Positions 47,501-58,339 of a stretch of 64,000 nucleotides of DNA are shown here, piece after piece; within the stretch, counting starts at the first letter, position 1; each line of letters starts with the position of its first letter. Source of the DNA: Dermacentor variabilis (lineage: Eukaryota > Arthropoda > Arachnida > Ixodida > Ixodidae). The stretch spans positions 107,082,622 through 107,146,621 of the forward strand of contig NC_134570.1 in assembly GCF_050947875.1 (NCBI RefSeq), given 5' to 3'. Position numbers and translations under genes: made by a program. Below the pieces are notes generated by a model. It saw nothing but the letters and a program-made list of their open reading frames with translations. It was not told the DNA's origin and did not search any database.

Positions 47501-49041
47501 AGAAATCATCATTCGTTCTATTTCCTGGAGTGAAAAGAAAATCTACACGCTTGACGCTGAATTTGGACGGATACCAGATTCGACAAGTCACCAACGTCCG
47601 ATTTCTGGGCGTCACCTTAGACCACAGGCTGCTCTGGCGCCGCGGTGTTGACCACGTTGTGGCGTCATCGTCACCCAGGCTACATGTGCTCAAGCGAGTC
47701 GCTGGCATACGCTGGGGCAACCACCCGACGTCGATGCTACGGCTACATACAGCGTTGGTTACCAGTCGAATCCTGTATCAGCTACCTCTGATGTCACCCT
47801 CAGACAGCCAATACGAGCGCTTAGAAGCCATCCACAGAAAAGGTATCCGACTTTGCCTTGGAGTCCCTCAGCCAGCGTCAAACAAGAAAGTGCTCTACGA
47901 AGCTGAGTCACGCCCTCTACGACTTCAGGCTTCCCAGGCTCTGATGATCCAGCTACTACGATTGAGTGAGTCTACGCCCGGCAGAGCCCTCTTACGACGT
48001 ATAGGTAACAGGCCGCGCTCACATTTTTATGCAGCATTGAACACGCTTCGCGTATTAGGATTGCGCTGCTCCAGACAGAGGGAGAGGATAGAACCACCCT
48101 GGACATTCGAGGACATCACATGCAACTTAAGTGTACCACGATTGCAATCAAAGAGCTGCATCCCATCTGCAGAAGCCAAGTCATTAGTCCTGGAACACCT
48201 AAACACGACTTACCCGAATCACCTACAAGTATACACAGATGGCTCTGTCAAGGCAGACGAAGACCGCTGCGCAGCTGCATTCTGTATTGCCTCTCTAAGT
48301 TATACGTGGTCTGGCCGTCTGGACTGTATAGCCTCGTCGACAGCTGTTGAAGGCGTCGCAATAGCTTCTGCTCTGCGCAAATTAAAGACTTTGCCTCCGC
48401 AGAATGTTGTTGTCCTTACGGACTCAAAGGCTGCATTACAACAAGTATACCGTGGTTTGCCATCCCTCAAGTTCCCACGCAAATCGCTAGCCATCGTGAA
48501 AGAACTGAACAACAAAGGTTTCACAGTAAAGTTTCAGTGGATTCCCTCCCACATTGGTATCTCAGGAAACGAAAAAGCTGATGCGCTTGCATACGCAGCG
48601 CTCTATCATCCTCCCAAAATCAAGGCCCCGAAGAGTGATCAAGTGCAAAAATCTGACATTCGAAATCACTTTGCGTCGCTTTGGGTTCCACCGCATATGC
48701 CCTGCGTAACCAAGAGATTGCACCGAGAGGAAGCGGCACTTCTATATCGAATAAGGACAGGATCTGCTAATACACCGGCCTGGTTATTTAAAACGGGGCG
48801 AATCAATTCTCCGAACTGTACGGCATGCAATGAGACAGGAGACATTGAGCACTTTTTGTGGTCCTGCCAGCAATTCCAAAATGAAAGAGACACTCTCCTG
48901 AAGAATCTGCAAAACAAGGACCTTCCGCATGCGTGCCTGCACAACCTTATATTTCCAGAGGGATCAGTTATAGTCCGCAAAGAAACTTCACGTCTACTCA
49001 TCGAATTCTTAAGAGCGACTGGCTTGATAGACCTATGGTGA
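44577..49041 (+). pseudogene. I-type LINE ORF2 (endonuclease, RT, RNase H), split by a solo LTR
   Basis: Coding parts are 44577-44659 and 45513-49041, in frame across the LTR (1203 codons). Domains: AP-like endonuclease (start MQWNCAGLA before the LTR, ICGNFNAHHTLWG near 149, GNDHFP near its end), reverse transcriptase (SYRPVSLTS, FMDVSKAYDYV, GVPQGSVLSPLLF, YADDICIW near 650), RNase H (YTDGS near 936, E in STAVEG, LTDSKAAL, NEKADALAY), and a C-terminal CCHC (CTACNETGDIEHFLWSC). It would nick DNA and reverse-transcribe the LINE RNA. The endonuclease has Asn where the family has catalytic Asp (GDFNA), at 45874-45876. With the LTR insertion, that makes this copy inactive. Confidence 0.88.
44660..45508 (-). 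mobile_element. solo LTR related to the Gypsy LTRs, TSD CGTG
   Basis: 849 bp, TG...CA on the minus strand (TGTTACG...TCAAACA). CGTG stands at 44656-44659 and 45509-45512. U5 and R closely resemble the LTRs of elements 1 and 2 (GAACTCGGCGCTGACGCCCG, TATA box at 44974-44980, AATAAA complement at 44859-44864). U3 has its own five-fold tandem repeat of about 54 bp (45063-45345). No internal region remains, as expected after LTR-LTR recombination. It interrupts ORF2 of the I-type LINE after codon 28. Confidence 0.92.
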
Positions 49042-49145
49042 AACCCTTCAGCGGTATTGTGCGAGACGCTCGGGCGGAGCAATTGCCGGCCTTGTTCGCC
49101 AGGCTAAACCCGCCTGTTGCTACAATTCACCACCACCACCACCAC

Positions 49146-49942
49146 AAGGATCAACGGCGAATATCTCAGCAACCTTCCCTTTGCAGATGATATTGTCCAG
49201 TTCAGCAATACTGGGGACGAGTTACAACAAATGATTGAGGACCTTAACAGAGAGAGTATAAGAGTGGAGTTGAAGATTAATATGCAGAAGACAAAGATAA
49301 TGATCAATAGACGGACATGACAACAAGGGTTCAGGATCGCCAGTCAGTCTAGTCTGTGAAGGAGTACGTTTACCTAGGTCAATTACTCATAGGGGACGCT
49401 GATCCATGAGAAGCAAATTTACAGAAGAATAAAAATGGGTTGGAGCGCATTCGGCATACATTGTCAGATCCTGACTGGAAGCTTACCATAATCATTAAAA
49501 AGAAAGGTGTACAATCAATGGATTCTACCAGTGCTGACATATGAGGTAGAAACTTGGAGACTGACAAAGAAGCTCGAAAACAAGTTAAAAGCCCCCGCAA
49601 AGAGCGATGGAACGAAGAATGTTAGGCATAACGTTCAGAGACAGGAAGACAGCGGTTTGGATCAGAGAGCAAACAGGATAGCCGATATTCTAATTGACAT
49701 TCAGAGAAAGAAATGGAGCTGGGCAGGTCATGTAATGCGCGGGTTAGACAAACGTTGGACCATAAGGGTTACAGAATGGGTGCCGAGAGAAGGGAAGCGC
49801 AGTCGAGGGCGGCAGAAGTCTAGGTGAAGTGATGAAAGTAAGAAATTCGCAGGCGCTAGCTGCATTCGGTTAGAGCAGGACAGGGGTAATTGGAGACCGC
49901 AGGGAGCGGTCTTCGTCCTGCCGTGGGCATAAAATAAGATGA
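49146..49942 (+). pseudogene. RTE-like LINE copy R1, 3' segment
   Basis: Continues copy R1 after the I-type LINE. It holds RINGEYLSNLPFADDIVQFS (catalytic FADD), the thumb region (LKINMQKTKIMINRR) and, with stops and frameshifts from 49318 on, the C-terminal part (WILPVLTYEVETWRLTKK, KKWSWAGHVMRGLDKRW, REGKRSRGRQK). It ends in TCCTGCCGTGGGCATAAAAT and a GAT-type tail. Not functional. Confidence 0.85.
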
Positions 49943-49947
49943 TGATT

Positions 49948-49993
<46 letters not shown>

Positions 49994-50016
49994 CGACGAC
50001 GACGACGACGACGACG
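49943..50016. repeat. (GAT)n(GAC)n tail of RTE-like copy R1
   Basis: GAT units change into GAC units directly after the LINE 3' end. The second copy ends in the complementary (ATC)n at 52394, so this is the LINE tail. Confidence 0.85.
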
Positions 50017-51519
50017 TAACTTGTATGAGCGGTAAGTCTTAATACCTCGTCTGGATGGTACGAACTTCCGGCCGAGAAAAAATAGCAAAGTGGTCCCAAT
50101 AGCCTAGCTGAAGAGCATAACGGGTCGGGTTGGTGCCCAATGATTAATGCCAGTGCCACACATGCACTTCTTATCGCGTTCGGGGTGATTCGGATTAATC
50201 TCGATACGGAACCGTGTGCTACTACATGGTCACTTTCATATCGGTATCGCGATCCGTGAATCGCGATGATGTTTTTTGATCGCGATCGCAGGCTGAAAAC
50301 CGCGCCCTCCAGCGCTCTCTTCTGAAAACACTAAAACAAAATGTGAAGGCAGCTGAACCAAAACCTTTAGGAACCTTGTTATCAGGTGTAAAATTGAATT
50401 ATTGTCCAAATTTAACCGCATTTTGCAAATCTTCATTCGTAGCCATATCACTATGCAGTTGTGAGAGTTGCAGACGATCATAAGACGATAACTCGATCAG
50501 GATCATTAAACCGTGTAGCGGTGACCATTGTTGATCGCGATAAAGAATTCGATCCGATCGCGATCAGAAGTGCACGCGACAGCAAACGGAGACGCAAAGC
50601 CCGACCACGATGGACACATGCCGCAACTTTACGCTTCGGCAACTTTTTCAGTAACAATGAAGCGCACTCAAACGATATCGTGTGTGCAGAGCCCGGTCAT
50701 AGAGATAAAACTGTTCCGTACAGCACCGACATCAAAACGTTTCCCCGACGCAATCTGGCTAGACCTATAGCTTTACTGAAAGTCTCTGAGGTGACAGTGA
50801 TATGAATTCGTTTCCCCGACGGATGTGCTTTTTATATGGCTAGGCCTTCAGCCGTTTTCCCCGTCAGAACCTCACGAGGAACTTGCTTACGTTGTCGCCG
50901 ATAAACATTTGAATGGGGCTGGTTTACTGGGAATGCCTCAAGAGGGGAAAAACAATGCTTATGTCTTCAAACAATAATTCTCGTGTGCTAAGCATTACTA
51001 TACCTAAAGCTCAAGTATGACACAATACAAAATACATGGACATGAAGGACGGGACGCTGGTACTCGTCCCGGCTTCCATGCTGGTGTATTTTAACACGAC
51101 AGCGTTAAGGGCCCCGTGTCGCAAATCATCCGATGTCGGCGACGGACGTCGCTTGGCGAAAAATCATTCCGAACCAAAACCACGCAGGCCATCTGAGTGG
51201 CGCAGAGTCGTACTGAACTAATTCATAAAAGTAATGGGTCAGAAAAATCGAAAAGTACAATCTAAACAGAATCTAAACAGAATCTAAACAGACAGGAAGC
51301 CTCGGAGTGCAATTTGAGAATACGAGAAAACATAATTCTGTTACGCGAAACTCAAACACAAAACCCCTTTTCCAGCATTTTTACCATTCATAATGCAGTT
51401 TGCGCGCGCCAATCTCGGAGGCCATGGAGTGGCGAGCCCGTTTCCTTGCAACACCTCCAGATGGCGCTCGCATCCATCCATCCATCCATACATCGCGCGG
51501 AGGCGAGCGCCATCTTGCT
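50017..51519. other. unassigned sequence, no gene seen
   Basis: Several GATCGCGATC palindromes at about 50260-50570. An (ATCC)n tract at about 51473-51490 resembles a LINE tail. ORFs up to 180 aa (51341-51883, minus) have no domain and overlap low-complexity sequence. Confidence 0.4.
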
Positions 51520-51940
51520 GCTGCGGTAAAGTTAGGGAACCGATGGAGCATGTTTTATTAGAATGTGAAGACATCTGCCCAGCGGTCGCTTTAGGCACCA
51601 CTGGCCTCCTTGAAGCCCTTGGGAGCAGTGAGAGCAGGGGAGGAGTAAACATGTTCGCAATAGAGATTAGTAAGAGGTGATTGGAAGATTGGTGGAAGAA
51701 AAGTAGGGAAACGACAAAAAACGGAGACGTACAAAAGCAAAGTTCGCAACAGGGGGTCAGAAAATGTGGTTGTGGGAATTCACAGTGGTACTTTTTTCTT
51801 TTTTGTTTCTTTTTTAACTTGGCCAGGACATTAGGCAGTGTAATAGCAAGAGCTTGGTGGTGCAACCCACCTCCCCGTTCCAATGGGGACGCTCATAACA
51901 TCCATCCATATCCGTCCACCCATTAATCCATCGCGCAACC
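51520..51940 (+). pseudogene. 3' end of another LINE, copy 1
   Basis: CCGKVREPMEHVLLECEDICP resembles the C-terminal CCHC segment of LINE ORF2 proteins. It is followed by EDWWKKSRETTK and a 3' part ending GGACGCTCATAACATCCATCC. The second copy at 52160-52394 aligns with its first 235 bp in the same orientation. Clade unknown. Confidence 0.55.
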
Positions 51941-52159
51941 AGCATGCCAACACGTATGCGACCGGTATGTTGAGCAACATGGCAACAAAGAACGTCAAGT
52001 GGTAACTCAGAGAGGCTGAGATAATCTGATTGGCGGTGGCAACGAAAACAAAATAACGAAAGAAACAATTTATGATAACTCAAAAGGAAGCTCATTAGTT
52101 TTCGAAGCGAGGTCAGGAAGCCTTAGAACCCGCACTTATGAAGCGAGATATAAGGAAGA

Positions 52160-52393
52160 ATAAGCATATGTTTGCTGCGGTAAACCTAGGGAAATGATGG
52201 AGCACGTTTTATCAGAATGTGAAGATATCTGCCCAGCGGTCGATTTAGACACCTCTCACCACCTTGAAGCCCTTGGGTTAAGCTAGAGCAGGGGGAAAGT
52301 AAACACGTCCGAATAGAGATTGGAAGATTGGTGGAAGAAAAGTATGGAAACGACAAACAACGAAGGCGTACAAAAACAAAGTTCCCTATATGG
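52160..52393 (+). pseudogene. 3' end of another LINE, copy 2
   Basis: MEHVLSECEDICPAVDL, then after frameshifts LEDWWKKSMETTNNEG: a diverged duplicate of 51520-51757, about 640 bp downstream. It is cut by the (ATC)n end of the RTE-like copy R2. Confidence 0.55.
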
Positions 52394-52762
52394 GATCATC
52401 ATCATCATCATTCTATTTTATGTCCACTGCAGGACGAAGGCCTCTCCCTGCAATCTCCAATTAAACCTGTCTTGCGCCAACCGATTCCAACAAGCGCCCG
52501 CGAATTTCCTAATTTCATCGCTCCACCCAGTCTTCTGCCGTCATCGACTGCGTTTCCCTTCTCTTGGTATCCATTCTGTAACCCTAATGGTTCAACGTTT
52601 GTCTAATCTGCGCATTACATGACCTGCCCAGCTCCATTTTTTTTCTCTTAATGTCAATTAGAATTTCGGCTATACCCGTTTGCAATCTGATCCAAACCGC
52701 TCTCTTTCTGTCTCTTAACGCTATGCCTAGCATTCTTCGTTTCATCGCTCTCCGCGCGGTCC
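52394..52762 (-). pseudogene. RTE-like LINE copy R2, 3' segment
   Basis: On the minus strand it encodes the decayed C-terminus (KKWSWAGHVMRRLDKR, RVTEWIPREGKRS) and ends in TCCTGCAGTGGACATAAAAT followed by the (GAT)n tail. The body of the same copy resumes at 58340 beyond a TTAA-flanked transposon. Copies R1 and R2 lie tail to tail, 2.4 kb apart. Confidence 0.83.
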
Positions 52763-53164
52763 TTAAAGGGACACTAAAGGTTACCAGAAAGTTAAGTTAA
52801 AGTGATCAAGCAATGCTCTAGAACGTCTAAGGCGTCAATATAATCGCGAACAGAGCTTCCCAGGTAGCACACAAAGTCTTGAAAACGTCGTATTAAGGGA
52901 TTCAACGTCTGAAACGGATTTTTGACCAAAATCGACGCATCAAAGACGTTCCAAACAAGATAGCTTAAAAACGAGGGGTGAATACGTTTTGATAACGTTG
53001 GAAGCCAGACAGCTTAAAAACGAGGGGTGAATACGTTTTGCAAACGACTCAAAACGCCACCGCCACGCCACGGCGCGTCAGCCTCTTTAGTGGCTTCTAC
53101 AATATTCAACAACCCATCAACGCGATCCAACCTTGCGCAAGGTGGCGATACCGTCGTCAAATCA

Positions 53165-53815
53165 TGTGACCAAGGTGGCCATGCGATTCGTGATGCCGGG
53201 CAGCCGGGCGAGCCGGGCACAGTCGCGTCGTCATGGCGTCGTCGCGTCACCGCACTCGCATTGCACTGTGGTGTGTTTGCGGCTGTTCTGAACGTGCTGC
53301 CGCTGCCCTTTGCTATGTAAGTGTTGCAGTGTTTTGCTGTCAAGAAAACGATATTCTGTGATCAGTTTGGGTTGTGCGATGTGTTTGTGTGGTTTTAATT
53401 TGGAAATCAGTAGTGTTTTCGATTGTTATGTGATCAAGGCGGCCACGTTATTCGTGAAGCCGGGCATAGTTACGTTATCGCACTCGCATGGCATTATGGT
53501 CTGTTTGCGACTGTTCTGAATGTGCTGCCGCTGCCCTTTGTCATGTAAGTGTTGCAGTGCTTTGCTGTCAAGAAAACGATATTCTGTGATCAGTTTGGGT
53601 TGTGCGATGTATTTGAGCCGGGCATAATAACGTTATCGCACTTGCATGGCGCTGTGGTATGATAGCGGCTGTTCTGAATGTGCTGCCGCTGCCCTTTGTC
53701 ATGTAAGTGTTGCAGGGTTTTGCCGTCAAGAAAATGACGTTCTGTGATTAGTTTGGGTTGTGCTATCTGTTTGTGTAGTTTAATTTGGAAATCAGTAGTG
53801 TTTTCAATTGGAGGG
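53165..53815. repeat. three degenerate tandem repeats of about 175-240 bp
   Basis: Each unit contains a GCACTCGCATTGCACTGTGG-like stretch, TTCTGAATGTGCTGCCGCTG, CCCTTTGTCATGTAAGTGTT and GTGATCAGTTTGGGTTGTGC. Units start near 53165, 53420 and 53605. Each carries ATG followed by TAAGT, which looks like a splice donor by chance or design. Confidence 0.75.
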
Positions 53816-56654
53816 CGCGGAGTGGAGGGCACTAATCAGCTCTTCAAGTTCATTGTCACGTTATGTGAGGTGCCTTTTCACTGACGCTGTAATTAAGGCG
53901 TTAAGGGCAGTATAAGGACGAAAGTTAGAGGGACGAAATCGTGCCTGTGTGTCCCTAGCGTCGGGGTCGGCCGCTATGCGTGATCCTAACAAGAAAGCAT
54001 TTTGCAGTATGCGAAGAAAGGCGGCAAAATATCTGTCTGTGCGTACCTTGCCGATCTCCGCAATAGAGCCATCATCGTGGTATTTTAGTCTCCCGTTTAG
54101 CAAGAGTGTTGCAGACAACGGAACTGGTTCAAACAGGCTTTTTTTTAATGATTAACTACTAGTGCGGTATCCCAAAAGGTGAGGTCAAGTGCTCGCCCTA
54201 TTTTCTTCCCTCGCGCTACAGCGCACTGACAGAATTTTGCGTGCACCATACCGTGCTTTTATCGTTTGCGCTTCAGGTTCTCGATTGTGTTTTCGCCCCC
54301 TTTACCAACGTGATGGGTATTTCATGGTATTACCTGGTACCACATGTGTCCATATATTGTGTCCAATATATGAAACGGCCAAATTCGATTTTATGTGACG
54401 CCTCAAATGGTAGTAATGTATTGAGTCCCTTGTAGCTTTGTGCTTGTTATCAATTTTACTATTTGGCGACTGGATACAGCATGTACGCTGCATAACTCGC
54501 TTGTGCATACTGCATACGTGAGTCGAGTATGCCCTTGGTATAAGCTAACTTGTATGCTTTAGGTAGTACGATTGTTTGCAGTTTGGGACATGTGTCGCAA
54601 TGTACGCTGTGCGCCCTTCGCGCTTTACGGCGGCCTGCCGAGTTCGTGCGGGTGCCATGTGTGCGCATGGAGTTCGCGAAGCGCTCTCGCAGTTTTTTTT
54701 AATATATATATACATGTGTTCTGTTCGCGCGCTTCGCACAACAGGGCATGTCGCAGTTCTTTGTCCTTGTGCAACACATTTTCCTAGCGTACGTCTGTGC
54801 ATTATTTGATACCGGTTTCACACGGGGCTCTTTTAGCCGCTATCCAGTCCGTTACAAATCGAATTTCTCGGTCGTGATGGCTCCTCTGCGCAAGCTACGA
54901 GAGTGAGCCAGTCGCATCGATAATTTCGATCCGGATCCGGCTTGATCGCGATCGAGAGTGGTCGTGTGACACCGGTTTTACACATGGCTCCCACATAGGG
55001 AACACTTTAAGTTCAATGCTACTGATTGAAGAGCAAGTGCATATATATGCCAGTGGTGGTATGTGGGCAAGTCTTTCTGGTGAAGCCAATACTTGTGCAT
55101 TCAAAACATTTCAATTACCAGCGTAGTGCATCAATGTGTCTACTTCGACAAAATGGAGCACCAGTGCAGATATCTGAACATACCTGTCCAGGGCAGCAAG
55201 TGTGTCTAGATTGAAACCACTACCAGCATGTGCGGCAGTTCTATTTCCAGCAGCGGGACTGCACAATAATCAGTAGGGTGCTCTCAAGCTGTTTATCTAT
55301 GAAGCTCTGCCTGGACTGTGTGCCAAATATTTTTGGACGTGAAAGTGGGGGTGAATTGGTAAACATCAGTGGAACTGTGCCTGGACTTTGTGGCAAATGT
55401 TTTTGGATGTGAAAGTGTGAGTGAACTGGCAAAGAATTTGCTCTGGGCTACATGTGTTAAACGTTTTTCTCATTCAGAGTGCTTTTTTTTTACTTTAGGA
55501 GACTGGAGATGTGCGCAAAGTGTGACATATCAGTGTGCTAATTAATGTATTTGCTGGTTTGCAAATTATTCGTTGCAACTTTATTTTTGCCAGAGAGGTA
55601 CAACTTTGCCTCTTGTAAAGGGCTTTTTAGATAAAACACTTACTATTTATTATGACCATTCCTTCCTTTGTTACACAAATGCAGCTTCCAGTGCATTCCA
55701 GTTTATTTCCATGTTTATGTAAGTTTCTAATATGAGGCTTGCATATTCATTTCTCACGTTCTGGAGTGGCAAGATGCAGCATTACTGTCTCATCGTTCGC
55801 TGTACTACAGTAGTGTTCACCTGTTACACTGAATCCCCCGTTTAAGTATTCTGTACTAATTTCGCTTTATTGCTTTTTTGTTGTATGGTTATTTTTTCTC
55901 GCCATTACCTTCTTTGATATATCCTAAAGACAATATTTCCAATTTTGCATTGTTCCCATTTATTTCTGTCACAGGATTGTTTTATGATGGTATGCGGTGG
56001 TATTTCTTTTGTGGTCTTTTCAAGCTTCTAGATAATTGGTAACATTGCTTGGAGGCAGTTACCATCCAATTCATACCCTTGCATTTTTCAGTCTACTTCT
56101 TCCATTCGCTCCGATGTCACTTCTGCATAACTCTAGTCCATCTAATAGCACGCGCACGTTACTGTGATAAATTAGACACTTTAGTACACTCCAGGTTTTT
56201 CTGTTCATTTTTGTATGTGTACTTGGAATTTTGTTTATGTGCTAGTGAATGTTCACTTTGGAGTTCATTACGAATCCTTTCTGCGACTTTTGTCATTGTT
56301 GATGTACTTTTATTTCTATTTGCATTTTTCACACAGTTTGTTCGAACCTTGCATAAGCATTACATTTTAATAAAGTGTTCTTGCTTTGTCACAATGTTCT
56401 CATTTCATGCACTCTTGGCATGAAGGGCTTGGTCTGGCCACCTGCCAAGACGTGGCCATTTGTTCTTTGCAGGATGTCATTTCCATTGTGGTTGTAAGCA
56501 TAGTAGCTTACTAAAGGCGGTATTAAGGATTTATTATTCCTAACAGGCTCATTCTCGTGCGACTTGATAGAGGATGCGCCGGCCATGCGGGGAACAGTGC
56601 TTGGCACTGCGCCATGGCTCTTAATTACAGTCAACACCGACGCTTCTACTCATC

Positions 56655-56822
56655 TGGGGCGCGATTGGAGATCGTTGTTCGAAACGCCCGATCAGTTTCA
56701 CCTCACGCGATTGGCCTAGGCCGTGCCAACGGGTGCGGCTGACGAACGTCTGCGCGGCATAGGCCAGTCGCGTGAGGCGAAACTAAACGCGTGTTTTGAA
56801 CAACGATGTCGGATCGCGCCCG
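56655..56822. mobile_element. hairpin MITE (about 66-bp inverted arms)
   Basis: GGGCGCGATTGGAGATCGTT to GATTGGCCTAGGCC on the left is inverted as GGCATAGGCCAGTCGCG to GATCGCGCCC on the right, leaving about 36 bp between the arms. It is non-coding. No unambiguous target duplication. Confidence 0.65.
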
Positions 56823-57543
56823 TCACCCGCGAAAATTAGCTTCAGATGATCGTAAACCTTTCAAGACCGCTTCGAGACCAGCTTTTTGATAACGTCCTAA
56901 AAACGTTTAGAAATTGGTTACGAATAGTTTTGGCAAAGGGATTACTTGTGTCTTTCCCAATCCTATTTCTAGACCAGCTTTTCGAATACGTCTTGCAGAC
57001 CTGTTCTAGATCGTCTCAAGAAAGTAATTAAGCCGGACATTAGCAGAGATATACGACGTTTTCCCGCCGAAGTTCTCTCATTCGTGTCTTCTTTAACCCG
57101 TTTTTATCGTCTTGGATAAACGCTACGAAAACGTTACGTATCTCTTTTGTGCTACCTGGGTTTAGTAACCGAGAAATTGAGGTAAATGCATGACACGATT
57201 TGGGACCCTCCAGCGACATTCCGGTACTAGCCCGATGACGAAAGCACTCCTCATCATAATTTATGTCACTAGTACACAACTACTCGTGTTAAAAAGATCA
57301 TTTCATTAGATTATAAGACGAAAGAAAATGCTACTTGTCTACTTTTATTCGACTGAAAGAAAAAATAGCATTTTGACGTTACCTTTCAGTAGTATGGGTG
57401 ATCGAAAGGTTTCGTTTTCGCTCGACTCTGCGCGCTCGACTTTGCGCCGCGCGCGCTTTGTGAGTTTCAGTTGTTTCCTTATCGCGTCGTGCTGTGGTTC
57501 TCCTGTTGGCTCGCGAAACTTGCATTTGGAACAAGCAGCGAGA

Positions 57544-57891
57544 ATGCCACGTCCATGTGATGTCGTGAGATGCGCGAACGGTCCGCGGAACTTGGCCAAG
57601 GGCAGTTGCAGCGGCGAATCCAACATTACTTATCACTGTGTGCCAACGAGTGAACCTCGCCATTAGAAGTGGTTAAGTTCCGCACCTCTGCCACAGCGCG
57701 CTGGCAAAGAGCCGAAAAATCACGTAGTATGCTCGCTGCACTTTCGCCCAGAGGATTACGAGTTCAGCGCCGACTTACTGAAATCGCGTGGAGTGCCTTT
57801 CAAAGCACGCCGTCGTCGTAGTAGTACGCAACGACGCCGGCAGCGCGAGCCCTCAACAGCAGGTCACATTCATCAGTGCTTAAATCGCTGA
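57544..57891 (+). pseudogene. THAP-domain protein remnant
   Basis: From the ATG at 57544, CDVVRC gives the first Cys pair, HCVPTSEPRH then a stop (57664-57666), KW, VVCSLHF gives the C..H pair, and RGVPFKA matches the AVPTIF-type end of THAP domains. THAP is a DNA-binding zinc finger (C2CH) found in P-element and Kolobok transposases and in host factors derived from them. The frame resumes after the stop and ends at 57889-57891 (116 codons). The spacing between Cys pairs (about 57 residues) is on the long side. The premature stop and lack of a following catalytic domain make it a pseudogene. Confidence 0.75.
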
Positions 57892-58339
57892 ACTCGAGCC
57901 AAGCATCGCGAGCTAATGTGTCGTTGTCAGGGTCATCCATTGCAACGAGCGTCGAAGTTGGCGTCATAAAATAAAGAACCAGCTTATCGTCGTGCGCTTT
58001 CCCTTCCGCTAGCCACCATAGTTCCGCTTTCGCGCTGCTGTCGGCTCTGTCTTGGCTCTTTCTGGCCGCTCGTTTGCGTTTTGTGCAGAAAAGCCGTAGC
58101 GCTGTCTGCGGGAGCCGTTTTACTCACCGATGGCGCAACGTCACTATGAGACCATGACGTCACTACTCCTCGATCGGAGGGCGGGTGATTTGAACTGCGC
58201 TAGAGGTACGCGGCCGCTTCAGAACGCATTTTCTCTTAAAATAAGTCTCTTCTTCGCACGAAACAAGCGTTTCGAGGTTTCTGGGATGGTATTTCAACAG
58301 TCCACACTGACTTAATATTAATCTTTAGTGACCCTTTAA

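Larger units (their letters stand above)
43204..49145 (+). mobile_element. I-type LINE, near full length, inserted in an RTE-like LINE
   Basis: Two ORFs (43247-44563 and 44577-49041) and a short 3' region ending in (CAC)n. The flanking RTE-like sequence is cut between GGCTTAGGAG and AAGGATCAACGG, which are adjacent (apart from one T) in the second RTE-like copy. No clear target duplication is visible. CCHC-bearing ORF1 plus endonuclease, RT and RNase H in ORF2 is the I-superfamily layout. A solo LTR lies inside ORF2. Without the LTR both ORFs would be open. Confidence 0.88.
52859..57160. mobile_element. nested element with CCCAGGTAGCACA terminal inverted repeats (unassigned)
   Basis: CCCAGGTAGCACACAAAG at the left and, as reverse complement, CCCAGGTAGCACAAAAG at the right delimit 4.3 kb. 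TT flanks both ends, so the duplication could be 2 bp or none. Subterminal words GAAAACGTCGTAT occur at both ends in inverted orientation. I recognise no transposase. Contents: three degenerate tandem repeats (53165-53815), short ORFs of unknown meaning (for example 53949-54155 and 55026-55214), a repeated CACCGGTTT phrase at about 54811 and 54969, and a hairpin MITE at 56655-56822. Confidence 0.6.
52763..58339. mobile_element. TTAA-flanked DNA transposon with THAP remnant (Kolobok-like)
   Basis: TTAA at 52763-52766 and 58336-58339 flanks a 5.6-kb block inserted in the RTE-like LINE, which continues cleanly on either side. The ends are inverted: AGGGACACTAAAGGTTA at left and AGGGTCACTAAAGATTA at right (reverse complement). 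A THAP-domain pseudogene lies at 57544-57891. TTAA duplications together with a THAP protein are features of the Kolobok superfamily; piggyBac shares TTAA but has different ends and no THAP. No transposase catalytic part is visible, so this is a non-autonomous or decayed copy. Much of its length is a second nested element (52859-57160). Confidence 0.72.

Noticed and set aside
52763..58339. piggyBac assignment for the TTAA element
   Set aside because: The termini do not start with CCC-type piggyBac ends and the only protein remnant is THAP, which fits Kolobok better.
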